A DNA stretch of 46,409 nt, taken from assembly GCA_964421875.1 (NCBI GenBank), contig CAYQZD010000015.1, positions 1 through 46,409 of the forward strand, given 5' to 3'. How positions within the stretch are numbered: position 1 is the first letter of the stretch; the number at the start of each line of letters is the position of its first letter. Origin of the DNA: CAYQZD01 sp964421875. GTDB lineage: Bacteria; Electryoneota; Tariuqbacteria; Tariuqbacterales; Tariuqbacteraceae. The notes under the pieces were generated by a model. That model was not told where the DNA came from and ran no database searches. It was given only the letters and a program-made list of their open reading frames with translations. This document shows positions 7,236 through 16,146 of the stretch, one piece after another. The position numbers were made by a program, and so were the translations under genes.

Positions 7236-8615
7236 ATGCCTACTGAACTTAGCAATAAGGCGCTGGACTTTATCAGGAGAACCGGAATGTTGGAGGTCGG
7301 TGACAAGGTTTTGCTGGCGGTTTCCGGGGGGGTGGATTCGACCGTGATGTTCCAGCTTTTTTGGGAATTTCAAAGTGAACTGGGGATTCACATCGGAATC
7401 GCTCATTTCGACCATGGACTGCGCGGCGAGGAATCCGACCGGGACCGGGAGTTTGTCCGCGCCCTTGCCGAAGGGCGCGGCCTCGAATTCCACGTGGAAC
7501 AAGCCAGTTTGCAGGAGGAAACAGGCGAGGGATCGCTGCAAATCCGCGCCCGCGCCCGCAGGTTCGATTTCTTTTATCGGGTGATGGAGCGATACGGTTA
7601 CAATAAACTTTCCCTGGGGCACAACCGCGACGACCAAACTGAAACGGTGTTGATGGCTCTGCTCCGGGGATACGGCTTCAGCGGGCTTTCCGGCATCAAA
7701 CCGGTTTCCGGGCGGCATATTCATCCCTTGCTCGACTTTACCAGGGAGGAGATTGAAGAGTACGCTCGTGAGAAGGGGTGCCGCTGGGTTGAGGATTCCT
7801 CCAACCGTAAAACCGATTACCTCCGGAATAAGGTGCGTTGGGAAATTCTGCCCCAATTGAAGAAAGCCTTTCCCCGCTGCGACAAAGCTCTGGCAGACCT
7901 TGGCGGGGAAGCTCAGAATATATACGCTTTAATTCAGATTGAGACGGATAAGATACTGCAGAGGGTGGCAGCGTTCACTGAAAATCAGCGGGCGGAACTT
8001 GATATTGATTTATTTTTGAAGTACATTGTAAATCTACGTAAATATGCACTTTTGCGCATAATCCGGAGGCTTGCTCCCGATTATCGGCCTACTCCCGCAA
8101 TGCTGGAGGAGGTGGACAAATTGTGCCTTGCTCGAACCGGGAGCGTGGTCACTGCGGGGCCGCTGGAGATAGTCAAGGATCGCGGCGCGCTCATCTTCTC
8201 TTTTAGGTTCGATGAGGAGATTGGGGTGCAGGTGGAGGTCGACCGCGACCTGGTGGTTCACGGGATGCTGTTCCATCTGGAACCGTCGCCGGTCGATAGA
8301 GTTAAATTCACTTCAGACCGGGCGGTTGAGTATATCGATTTGGATGCGGTGCGGGGGCAATTGGTCCTGCGGAGCTGGCAGGCAGGCGACCGTTTCCATC
8401 CTCTGGGGATGGAGGGCAAATGTAAAGTGTCGGACTATCTTGTGAACTCTAAGGTTTCCGTGTTGGATAAGAAACGGGTGCTGGCGCTTTGCGACGAGGA
8501 GAAAATTCTCTGGCTCTGCGGGATGCGGCTGGACGATCGGGTGAAGATCAGCTCCGCGACTAACCGCGCTCTTAAACTTGTCTATTTGCGGGCGAGCCAG
8601 TCCTTCGGAGGATGA
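7236..8615 (+). CDS. tilS: tRNA(Ile)-lysidine synthase TilS
   Basis: Adds lysine to C34 of the CAU-anticodon isoleucine tRNA so that it reads AUA. The N-terminal PP-loop is at about 27-38 (LLAVSGGVDSTV), followed by HFDHGLRG and HNRDDQTETV, all standard TilS motifs. The C-terminal part has the substrate-binding domain (SWQAGDRFHPLGM). The 459-residue length is typical. It starts a plus-strand run whose order resembles the common tilS-hpt-ftsH arrangement, with hpt apparently missing. Confidence 0.95.
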   Translation: MPTELSNKALDFIRRTGMLEVGDKVLLAVSGGVDSTVMFQLFWEFQSELGIHIGIAHFDHGLRGEESDRDREFVRALAEGRGLEFHVEQASLQEETGEGSLQIRARARRFDFFYRVMERYGYNKLSLGHNRDDQTETVLMALLRGYGFSGLSGIKPVSGRHIHPLLDFTREEIEEYAREKGCRWVEDSSNRKTDYLRNKVRWEILPQLKKAFPRCDKALADLGGEAQNIYALIQIETDKILQRVAAFTENQRAELDIDLFLKYIVNLRKYALLRIIRRLAPDYRPTPAMLEEVDKLCLARTGSVVTAGPLEIVKDRGALIFSFRFDEEIGVQVEVDRDLVVHGMLFHLEPSPVDRVKFTSDRAVEYIDLDAVRGQLVLRSWQAGDRFHPLGMEGKCKVSDYLVNSKVSVLDKKRVLALCDEEKILWLCGMRLDDRVKISSATNRALKLVYLRASQSFGG

Positions 8616-8722
8616 TGCGCAGTCACAGATGTTATCTCTATCGGGCGATTCCGTTCATTAATAGGGCGGATCAGCTTAAGGCTCGCAATTATGCGTTGCC
8701 GTCTATTATCAAGGTGTATTGA
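8612..8722 (+). CDS. possible 36-aa coupled small ORF between tilS and ftsH
   Basis: Starts in an ATG overlapping the tilS stop (ATGA) and ends in a TGA overlapping the ftsH ATG (TGATG), with GGAGG directly before it. The encoded peptide contains LYRAIPFINRADQLK. hpt usually occupies this position, and LYRAIPFI faintly resembles the Hpt C-terminal YRNLPYI pattern, so it could be a decayed hpt remnant or simply a coupling ORF that carries ribosomes into ftsH. The SD spacing is poor (0-3 nt). Not confirmed as a gene. Confidence 0.3.
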   Translation: MMRSHRCYLYRAIPFINRADQLKARNYALPSIIKVY

Positions 8723-11289
8723 TGGGTGAAAACAGAAATCGAAACGGCAGACGTTCCAAAGGAAACAATAAGAAACTGCCTCCCAACGGCAAATTCGAAT
8801 GGAAGAAGGCGACTAAAACGCTGACCTTTTGGATTTTGATAATCCTGGGGTCGATAGTGATTTCGCAGCTCTATACCGGTCAGGGACAGCGCGAGGTTGA
8901 GGTGGCCTATACCGAGTTTGTGTTGCTGGTTAGTGAAGGCAAGGTCGAGAGGGGCACGGTTATCGACCGTAAGTTCCATGGGGAACTTAGAATCGACGCC
9001 GTCAACGCTCTGCCAGAGGGGAAACGCTCTTTCGTCACGGTGCTGCCCCCCAATATGGACGCCTCGATACTGAAATTGTGGGATGAAAACGGTGTGGCTT
9101 ATGAATTCAAGGAAAAAGCCACCAATTGGTTCGGATATCTGCTCACTTCGATCCTGCCCTGGGTGCTGCTTATCGGAATCTGGATTTTAGTGATGCGGCG
9201 GATGCAAGGCGGCGGTCCTAAGGGTATATTCTCTTTTGGCAAGAGCCGCGCCAAACTGCTCACCGAAAATCACCCCAAACAGACCTTCGACGATGTCGCC
9301 GGGGCGGAGGAAGCCAAGGAAGAGCTTCGGGAAATCATAGATTTTTTAAAGGATCCCAAAAAATTTCAGCGTCTTGGGGGACGCATTCCGCGCGGAGCCC
9401 TATTGCTGGGACACCCCGGCACCGGGAAGACATTGCTGGCAAAAGCCGTTGCAGGTGAAGCCGGCGTTCCCTTTTACTCCATCAGCGGCGCGGATTTTGT
9501 AGAGATGTTTGTCGGAGTGGGCGCTTCCAGGGTTAGGGACTTGTTCGAACAGGGGAAGAAGAACGCTCCCTGTATCATTTTCATCGACGAGATCGACGCG
9601 GTGGGACGGCACCGCGGCGCCGGCTTGGGAGGGGGGCATGACGAGCGTGAGCAGACCTTGAACCAGCTTCTGGTGGAGATGGACGGATTCGATTCCAACG
9701 AGGGAGTAATCCTGTTGGCGGCCACTAACCGGCCCGATGTGCTTGACCCGGCGCTGCTGAGGCCGGGAAGGTTCGACCGGCAGATTGTGGTGGACCGTCC
9801 CGATGTCAAGGGCAGGGAAGCGATAATCAAGGTTCACACCCGGAAAATCCCCCTTTCGGAGGACGTCAACTTCGAAGTTTTAGCGAAAGGAACTCCGGGA
9901 CTGTCCGGGGCGGACTTGGAGAACATCGTCAACGAAGCCGCCCTCATCGCCGCCAAACGCAGCGCGGATAAGGTCAAAATGGGCGACTTTGAGGCGGCCA
10001 AGGATAAGGTGATGATGGGCGCGGAGCGCAAGAGTCTCATCATCAGCGACCGTGAGAAACGCAATACCGCCTATCACGAGGCGGGACACGTTATGGTGTC
10101 AAAGCTTATTCCGGGCAGCGACCCTGTGCATAAGGTCACTATCATTCCTCGAGGGAGAGCGTTGGGCTTGACCCATTTTCTCCCCATCGATGAGAAGCAC
10201 AACTATTCGCGGAGCTATCTTGAGACTTCTCTTTCTCACCTTTTGGGGGGGCGAGCCGCGGAAAAGATCGTTTTGAGCGAATACACCACCGGCGCCGGGA
10301 ACGACATCGAACGCGCGACCGAGATCGCCCGAAAGATGGTTTGCGAGTGGGGTATGAGCGATAAAATAGGGCCGCTTTCCCTGGGTAAGAAGGAGGAGGA
10401 GATTTTTTTAGGGAAGGAGTTCGCCCGCCACCGCGATTATTCCGAGCGCACCGCCGAGGATATCGACAGTGAAATCAGGCGCATCGTCGAAGACGCCGAG
10501 AAGCGGGCTGAATCACTCATAGGAGCCAATCTCGATAAACTACATGACCTTGCCGCCGCTCTGTTGGAGCGGGAAATTCTGGACGGGCATGAGGTCGACC
10601 TGATAATGGAGGGTAAAAAACTTCGCCCGAAATCTACGCCGAGGAGACGCCCCGGAGGCCGCCGCCGCAGAAAAACTCGCAAACCAGCCACTCCGGTTTC
10701 CGAAGCCGCTGAACGTAAGAGCACGCCTCAGCCTAAGACGGAGCGAAAGCTGGATTCCCGCCCTGCGATGAAATCCCACCCGAAGCTCGCGGATTCCGAA
10801 CCCAGTAAGGGTAAAACTTCACCGCCGGCGAGGACTGCTTCATCAGAACGAAAGCGGAAGACGCGGAGTAGGGGCGCCAGAGTCAAGCCTAAAACCGATG
10901 CGGGCCGGAATCAAGCCTCCCCCAGCGCTAAATCATCAGCCCCTACACTATTGAAGGATGAGGATTTTAAGGTGCTGACTTCCCTCGATCGGCTGGAAAG
11001 GGAGCCTTCCGAGGTTAAACCGGTGAAGGAGGCGAAGAGTCCTCCGGAGTCTGAAACTAAAAGCGAGAAGCCCCCGGAACCTCCCCGAAAGCAGGCGCAG
11101 GATTCGGAACCTAAGACTCCTTCGCGCCTGAGGCGGGCTTCGGCGAGCCAGGGCGGGATGATAAAAACCGACGAGGACCGGGAATCCGGAGAAAATCTAT
11201 TCAGCCAGGTTGAGACCGGCTCCGCTTCCGGCGGGCATAAACCGAAGCAGTCCACCGAGGCCTCTAAAGGGCAGGAAAGCGATAAGTGA
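8722..11289 (+). CDS. ftsH: ATP-dependent zinc metalloprotease FtsH with long C-terminal tail
   Basis: Membrane-anchored AAA+ protease for quality control of membrane and regulatory proteins. Two membrane segments (about 36-53 and 135-155) flank a short periplasmic domain. Walker A is GHPGTGKT, with His where Pro is usual; Walker B is IIFIDEIDAVG; the second region of homology is ATNRPDVLDPALLRPGRFD; the zinc site is HEAGH with a downstream Asp in TTGAGNDIE. The protease core ends near residue 630. A tail of about 225 residues rich in Lys, Arg, Pro, Ser and Glu follows, unlike the short tail of E. coli FtsH (644 aa). ATG 8722 is preferred over TTG 8719 because AAGGTG lies 5 nt upstream. It overlaps folE by 4 bp. 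Confidence 0.95.
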   Translation: MGENRNRNGRRSKGNNKKLPPNGKFEWKKATKTLTFWILIILGSIVISQLYTGQGQREVEVAYTEFVLLVSEGKVERGTVIDRKFHGELRIDAVNALPEGKRSFVTVLPPNMDASILKLWDENGVAYEFKEKATNWFGYLLTSILPWVLLIGIWILVMRRMQGGGPKGIFSFGKSRAKLLTENHPKQTFDDVAGAEEAKEELREIIDFLKDPKKFQRLGGRIPRGALLLGHPGTGKTLLAKAVAGEAGVPFYSISGADFVEMFVGVGASRVRDLFEQGKKNAPCIIFIDEIDAVGRHRGAGLGGGHDEREQTLNQLLVEMDGFDSNEGVILLAATNRPDVLDPALLRPGRFDRQIVVDRPDVKGREAIIKVHTRKIPLSEDVNFEVLAKGTPGLSGADLENIVNEAALIAAKRSADKVKMGDFEAAKDKVMMGAERKSLIISDREKRNTAYHEAGHVMVSKLIPGSDPVHKVTIIPRGRALGLTHFLPIDEKHNYSRSYLETSLSHLLGGRAAEKIVLSEYTTGAGNDIERATEIARKMVCEWGMSDKIGPLSLGKKEEEIFLGKEFARHRDYSERTAEDIDSEIRRIVEDAEKRAESLIGANLDKLHDLAAALLEREILDGHEVDLIMEGKKLRPKSTPRRRPGGRRRRKTRKPATPVSEAAERKSTPQPKTERKLDSRPAMKSHPKLADSEPSKGKTSPPARTASSERKRKTRSRGARVKPKTDAGRNQASPSAKSSAPTLLKDEDFKVLTSLDRLEREPSEVKPVKEAKSPPESETKSEKPPEPPRKQAQDSEPKTPSRLRRASASQGGMIKTDEDRESGENLFSQVETGSASGGHKPKQSTEASKGQESDK

Positions 11290-11846
11290 ACCTAAAAGCC
11301 ATAGAAGCAGCCGTCAGAGAGCTGCTGTTAGCCATCGGAGAAAATCCCGACCGTCAGGGGCTGAAGGATACCCCTGTCCGCGTGGCTCAGATGTACCGTG
11401 AGATTTTCGCCGGAGTGGGAATTTCGCCCGAAGAACAGTTCAAAGTTTACGACACGGACAACCAGGATGAGATGGTTCTGGTCAAAGATATCCCCTTCTA
11501 TTCCATGTGCGAGCATCATCTGCTCCCTTTTATGGGCAAAGTCAGTATCGCTTATATTCCCAATAACAATAAGATAACCGGTTTTTCCACTCTGGTCAAG
11601 GTAGTAGAGAACTTCGCCCGCCGGCCTCAGATACAGGAACGGATGGCAACCGATATCGCCGATTTCCTGGTCAGGGAACTCAGACCGATGGGGATTTTAG
11701 TGGTCATCGAAGCCAGCCACACCTGCGTGACAATGCGGGGGGTGCGAAAGGAGGGGACAAAGATGGTGACCTCGGCGATGCGCGGTGTGATGCGGAAAAC
11801 CGCTACTCGTATGGAAGCGCTGTCACTGCTGAGTAAGGATAAATGA
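11286..11846 (+). CDS. folE: GTP cyclohydrolase I
   Basis: Makes dihydroneopterin triphosphate from GTP, the first step towards folate. Zinc ligands and active site are seen in MCEHHLLPF and SHTCVTMRGVRK; VVENFARRPQIQERM is also diagnostic. At 186 residues it is of family length. It starts at GTG 11286, sharing GTGA with the ftsH stop, so translation is probably coupled. folP follows, placing two folate steps side by side. Confidence 0.96.
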   Translation: MNLKAIEAAVRELLLAIGENPDRQGLKDTPVRVAQMYREIFAGVGISPEEQFKVYDTDNQDEMVLVKDIPFYSMCEHHLLPFMGKVSIAYIPNNNKITGFSTLVKVVENFARRPQIQERMATDIADFLVRELRPMGILVVIEASHTCVTMRGVRKEGTKMVTSAMRGVMRKTATRMEALSLLSKDK

Positions 11847-11961
11847 CCACCGGTTGTCCGAAAATTGAATTGTGCAGTGGAAATCAATCTCCCCGGGAGG
11901 GGAGTTTTTAATTAGATTCCGAACAAGAGCGATTATAATCCTACCGGGAGGAATAGTCTCA

Positions 11962-12810
11962 ATGATAATCACCGCCGGTCCCTACAGATGGGACCTTTCC
12001 CGGCGGACCCATTTGATGGGTATTCTTAATGTAACCCCCGACTCCTTCAGCGACGGCGGCAGATATATCGACCGGGAACAGGCTGTCGAGCGGGGATTAG
12101 AGATGTTCAGCCGGGGAGCGGACATCATCGATGTGGGGGGAGAATCGACCCGTCCGGGGGCTCAGCCGGTTTCCGAAGCGGAGGAATTGGAGCGGATTCT
12201 TCCAGTGGTGGAGAAGCTGTCGCATAGCGGTGTGCCAATTTCAATCGACACCTACAAATCCAGGGTCGCCGGCGAGGCGGTGAAGGCGGGCGCGGTGATG
12301 ATTAACGACATTTCCGGGCTGAGGTTCGATCCTGCGGTCGCCGATGTCGCCGCGGAAAGCGGCGCAGTCCTGGTCTTGATGCACATTAAGGGCGCTCCCC
12401 GCGATATGCAGACCAATCCCCATTATGACGACCTGATGGGGGAAATTCTATCTTATCTGGCGGAATCGGCTGAGACTGCCCTCAATGCAGGCGTGAATAG
12501 GGATAAAATTATCATCGATCCCGGAATCGGGTTTGGTAAACGCGTGGTTCATAATTTTGAAATTATCCACCGCCTCAGGGAACTGAAAAATCTGGGTTAT
12601 CCCCTTTTGATAGGACCTTCACGGAAATCTTTCATCGGCGCTGTGCTGGACCTTCCCCCGGAGCAGAGGCTTTACGGGAGCTGCGCAGCCTCCGCTTTAG
12701 CCGCCGCTAACGGCGCCGATATCATCCGCGTGCACGACCCTTATGAAATAAGTCACGTGGTCAAGGTTGTCGACGTTATCTGTCAAAAGCGAGCCTTTGT
12801 TGAGGGATAG
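11962..12810 (+). CDS. folP: dihydropteroate synthase
   Basis: Joins p-aminobenzoate to the pterin pyrophosphate. Signature motifs are MGILNVTPDSFSDGG, GGESTRPGA, INDISGL, DPGIGFGK and GPSRKSF. ATG 11962 is chosen because GGGAGGA ends 9 nt upstream and the protein then begins as normal DHPS does; an upstream in-frame start at 11872 would add an atypical 30 residues. Product length is 282 residues. It follows folE after about 115 bp and overlaps rimI. Confidence 0.95.
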   Translation: MIITAGPYRWDLSRRTHLMGILNVTPDSFSDGGRYIDREQAVERGLEMFSRGADIIDVGGESTRPGAQPVSEAEELERILPVVEKLSHSGVPISIDTYKSRVAGEAVKAGAVMINDISGLRFDPAVADVAAESGAVLVLMHIKGAPRDMQTNPHYDDLMGEILSYLAESAETALNAGVNRDKIIIDPGIGFGKRVVHNFEIIHRLRELKNLGYPLLIGPSRKSFIGAVLDLPPEQRLYGSCAASALAAANGADIIRVHDPYEISHVVKVVDVICQKRAFVEG

Positions 12811-13246
12811 CTCTGTCAAGGCTGAAATCCGGGAACTGCGCCCCAAAGATTTACCCCGTGTCCTGGAAATCGAGCGCATCTGTTTCCCCGACCCCTGGTC
12901 GGTGGAATCCTTCCGGGGAATCATCAGCAGCGTCGCTTACTTCTCCTTCGGATACTTCCGGAGGGATTTATGGGGATATTTAGTCGCGCTCAGGGCGGCG
13001 GATGAACTCCACATACTGAACATCGCGGTGGAGCCGAGCCGCCGCCGGGAAGGATTAGGAACGCAGTTGCTACAGTACATTTTAGACAAGCTCGAGTCCA
13101 GACTCAAGGTGGTTTACCTCGAAGTCCGCGCTTCCAACGCCCCCGCGCTGGCTTTCTACCAAAAATGGGGATTCCAGTCCGTCGGCGTGAGGAAAAGCTA
13201 TTACCGCGACGGGGAAGATGCCCTGGTGATGGCGTTGAATTTGTAA
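12767..13246 (+). CDS. rimI: ribosomal-protein-alanine N-acetyltransferase RimI-like (GNAT)
   Basis: GNAT acetyltransferase with the acetyl-CoA loop RRREGLGTQLL, preceded by LHILNIAVEP, then YLEVRASNAPALAFYQKWGF, the typical RimI signature. Its usual substrate is the N-terminal Ala of ribosomal protein S18. The start is uncertain: no ATG or GTG lies near the domain start, only TTG at 12767, 12797 or 12800, all inside the end of folP. The catalytic domain begins around residue 19 of the longest form. Translation is probably coupled to folP. Confidence 0.88.
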   Translation: MSTLSVKSEPLLRDSSVKAEIRELRPKDLPRVLEIERICFPDPWSVESFRGIISSVAYFSFGYFRRDLWGYLVALRAADELHILNIAVEPSRRREGLGTQLLQYILDKLESRLKVVYLEVRASNAPALAFYQKWGFQSVGVRKSYYRDGEDALVMALNL

Positions 13247-13304
13247 CCTGTTAAGTTCAACCTACAAGTTAGTCGATAGTGTAATATAGATAAAAACCGA
13301 TTCT

Positions 13305-14141
13305 ATGTCCTGGTTTAAACGACAAAAAGCCGGCATCCTCACCGCTTCTAAAAAGGAACTCCCCGACGGGATGTGGTTGAAATGCGAAGGCTGCGGCGAG
13401 ATTATCTTCAAGAAACAGTTGGAGAAGAATCTCAATGTCTGCCGAGCCTGCGGCTTCCATTTCCGCATCAACAGCGAGGATTACATCAGCCTCCTGCTCA
13501 ACCAGGACAGCTATACGGAATTCGGAGACAACCTCCGCCCCACCGACCCTTTGAAGTTCAAAGACAGCCGGAAATACTCCGAACGCATCACCACCACCGC
13601 GAAGAAAACCGGGCTCACTGAAGCGATAAAAACCGGCTCCGGCAGGATTGGAGAATTCGAAGTGGTTTTGGGAGTGATGGATTTCCGCTATATGGGCGGC
13701 TCAGTGGGTTCAGTGGTGGGCGAAAGGTTATCCCGAGCTATCGACCTCGCCGCCGAAGGGAAGCCTTTAATAGTGATTTCCTGCTCCGGAGGGATGCGGA
13801 TGCAGGAGGGGGCGGTTTCGCTGATGCAGATGGCTAAAGTGTCCACCGCGCTGGCTTTTCTGTCCAGCCGGAAGGTTCCCTTCATCTCGATTCTCACCAA
13901 TCCCACCACCGGAGGGACGACCGCCAGCTTTTCGATGCAGGGGGACGTAGTCATCTCCGAACCGGGGGCGCTCATTGGTTTCGCTGGTCCCCGGGTGATT
14001 AAGCAGACCATAGGGCAGGATTTACCTCCAGGATTCCAGCGGGCGGAATTCCTGCTGGAACACGGGATGATAGATATGATAGTGAGACGCACCGACCTTA
14101 AAAGAACGACAATGGAATTGTTAAAATTTTTTGTAGGATGA
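13305..14141 (+). CDS. accD: acetyl-CoA carboxylase carboxyltransferase beta subunit
   Basis: Transfers CO2 from carboxybiotin to acetyl-CoA to make malonyl-CoA for fatty acid synthesis. An N-terminal zinc ribbon (CEGCGE, CRACGF) precedes the crotonase-fold core: GGSVGSVVGE, SCSGGMRMQEG, NPTTGGTTASF, GFAGPRVI. At 278 residues it is the usual bacterial AccD size. The alpha subunit accA is not in the window. Confidence 0.96.
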   Translation: MSWFKRQKAGILTASKKELPDGMWLKCEGCGEIIFKKQLEKNLNVCRACGFHFRINSEDYISLLLNQDSYTEFGDNLRPTDPLKFKDSRKYSERITTTAKKTGLTEAIKTGSGRIGEFEVVLGVMDFRYMGGSVGSVVGERLSRAIDLAAEGKPLIVISCSGGMRMQEGAVSLMQMAKVSTALAFLSSRKVPFISILTNPTTGGTTASFSMQGDVVISEPGALIGFAGPRVIKQTIGQDLPPGFQRAEFLLEHGMIDMIVRRTDLKRTTMELLKFFVG

Positions 14142-14231
14142 GCCGGAAACGCGGTATTTGGCGGGGACATTTCAATTTATGAATTCTGTATGTGCGCCAT
14201 CGATTGTTAGATTAAATACAATGGATAGAAA

Positions 14232-16097
14232 TTGACGCTTATTTCAGGCATATTTTTCTCGGTTTTGACGCTGTTTGCTTTCAAGATTGCGCTGCCGACA
14301 CTAACTGACAATATTATCGCCGGAGCGCTCCTAATTTTCCTGCCGGCGCTGGCGCTGTTCTATATAGTTGAAGGTGTGTTAAGATTTCTCCGGGTGCGGA
14401 AAGCCGGAACTTCCAATGTGGCGGCGGGTATAATACTGGCTCTATCTTTTGTTTTTATCGCCGGCTACGATTTCACCCTGCCGCTGTTAATAATTGCCGC
14501 CGGAGTGATTTCGGCGCTTTTGTCCAGGTATAAGTCGATACCCTTAGGGCTGACCGCCGCAGTATTCATCTATGTTGCGCTATCGACTCCCGGCAAGCTG
14601 TCTCAGGAGGATAAGCCAAAAATCTTTGTCATAGGCTGGGATGCGCTGACGCCATCGGTATTAGATTCTTTGGCCGGCAGAGGGGAACTCCCTGTGATGC
14701 GGCGTTTAATCGAGGGGGGCGCCTGGGGTGAGTTCGAGTCGCGGGAGCCGATGAAGTCGCCCACCCTATGGACTACTATCGGCAGCGGTTACCGGCGTGA
14801 GGCGCACGGGACGGTCGGTTTCTTCGATGTAAGCGCCAATGTGAAGGTTCCCCGCCTCTGGGATATGATGATGGTGAACGGGTGGTCGGCGGGGGTGTTC
14901 CGCTGGCTGGTAACCTGGCCGCCGGACACCGTGGACGGTTTTATGGTGCCGGATTTGTACGCCAGGGACGACAGTTCCTGGCCGCCGGGGTACGGCGACA
15001 TCAATTCCATCAGAGATTTTTATAAATCTGGCAAAGGATTCTCCCCCGGTACTGCCGCCCGATTAGGTTGGAAACTGTGCCGCGCCGGGATGAGGGGCTC
15101 CACCACCTTGAAAACTATCGGCCGCGCCCTGCAAGCCGGCGTTAAGTTGAAGGACGACAAGGATTTCTACCTCTTCGCCCGCAGGTGGGAGTTGGAAGTT
15201 GCCGCTGACATCTTTCTGAATCTGATGCACCGCTTCACCCCGGATTTCGCCGCTTTCTACGACAACGGCGTCGATATTCTGGGGCATCGGATGTTCAAGT
15301 ATCACAATCCGGCGGGATTCACCATCGAAGCGGGCGATATCGAAAGATACCGCGACCACTGGACTAATATGTACCGTTACAGCGATCAGATAACGGGACG
15401 GTTCCTGCGGGAGATCGGCGATGATGTAAAAATCGCCCTGGTTTCGGACCACGGTATGGAGCGAGCCGACGGCGCCGACGAAGCAATGTACTGGGTCACC
15501 ACCGACAATCTATTCCGGGATTTAGACCTTGACGACATTGTCTATTCCCAGTCGCTCAACCTTTATCAATTTGTTTATCCGGTGCGGGACAGCGATTGGA
15601 GCCGCCTCGAAGAGATAATGGAAACCGCCTTCGACCGGCTGAAATTCGCCAACGGCAAAAAACTCTTCACCCTCGACAGGCCTCACGGGGGAGATTATAT
15701 CATCGCCAATAACTACCTCAAGGGGGAAGGAACGCAGCTCTATCTTGACCAAAAACCGGTTGAACTGGAGCGCTATATTCATAAGGCTTTCAATCTTTCC
15801 GGTAAACACGCCCTGAAAGGCGCTCTGGCGCTATGTGGGGAAAATATCAAGGAAGGATTCCACATTCAGGGCGCGGAACTCCCGGATTTCGCCCCCACGA
15901 TATTGCATTGGGCGGGACTACCGGTGGCGAAAGATATGCACGGAAGAGTGTTGATGGAGGTTTTCCGGAATCCGGGGGAGGTGGCTTACATCCCTCAATA
16001 TGAGTTTGTTCGGCGAGCCCGCCAGGAGGATATGAATAACAGGGTTCTGGACGAAGGCGTCAAAGAGAAGATGCGGGCACTTGGTTATGTAAGGTAG
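14232..16097 (+). CDS. membrane-anchored alkaline-phosphatase-superfamily phosphodiesterase-like protein (paralog 1)
   Basis: About five hydrophobic segments fill residues 1-118, followed by an extracytoplasmic metal-dependent hydrolase domain of the type I phosphodiesterase/nucleotide pyrophosphatase group. Predicted metal ligand is D137 (IGWDALTP), nucleophile T181 (SPTLWTTIGSG), then YDNGVDILGH and VSDHGME for further metal ligands, and LPDFAPTILHWAGLP near the end. The C-terminus ends in MRALGYV, a tail common in this superfamily. Starts at TTG 14232; no ATG is available in frame nearby. The substrate is unknown; lipid- or glycan-linked phosphate esters are plausible. A paralog follows directly. 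Confidence 0.85.
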   Translation: MTLISGIFFSVLTLFAFKIALPTLTDNIIAGALLIFLPALALFYIVEGVLRFLRVRKAGTSNVAAGIILALSFVFIAGYDFTLPLLIIAAGVISALLSRYKSIPLGLTAAVFIYVALSTPGKLSQEDKPKIFVIGWDALTPSVLDSLAGRGELPVMRRLIEGGAWGEFESREPMKSPTLWTTIGSGYRREAHGTVGFFDVSANVKVPRLWDMMMVNGWSAGVFRWLVTWPPDTVDGFMVPDLYARDDSSWPPGYGDINSIRDFYKSGKGFSPGTAARLGWKLCRAGMRGSTTLKTIGRALQAGVKLKDDKDFYLFARRWELEVAADIFLNLMHRFTPDFAAFYDNGVDILGHRMFKYHNPAGFTIEAGDIERYRDHWTNMYRYSDQITGRFLREIGDDVKIALVSDHGMERADGADEAMYWVTTDNLFRDLDLDDIVYSQSLNLYQFVYPVRDSDWSRLEEIMETAFDRLKFANGKKLFTLDRPHGGDYIIANNYLKGEGTQLYLDQKPVELERYIHKAFNLSGKHALKGALALCGENIKEGFHIQGAELPDFAPTILHWAGLPVAKDMHGRVLMEVFRNPGEVAYIPQYEFVRRARQEDMNNRVLDEGVKEKMRALGYVR

Positions 16098-16146
16098 AAT
16101 CAAGGTTGATGATTTTATAGAAAATTCAATTTACGATACTGCGATA

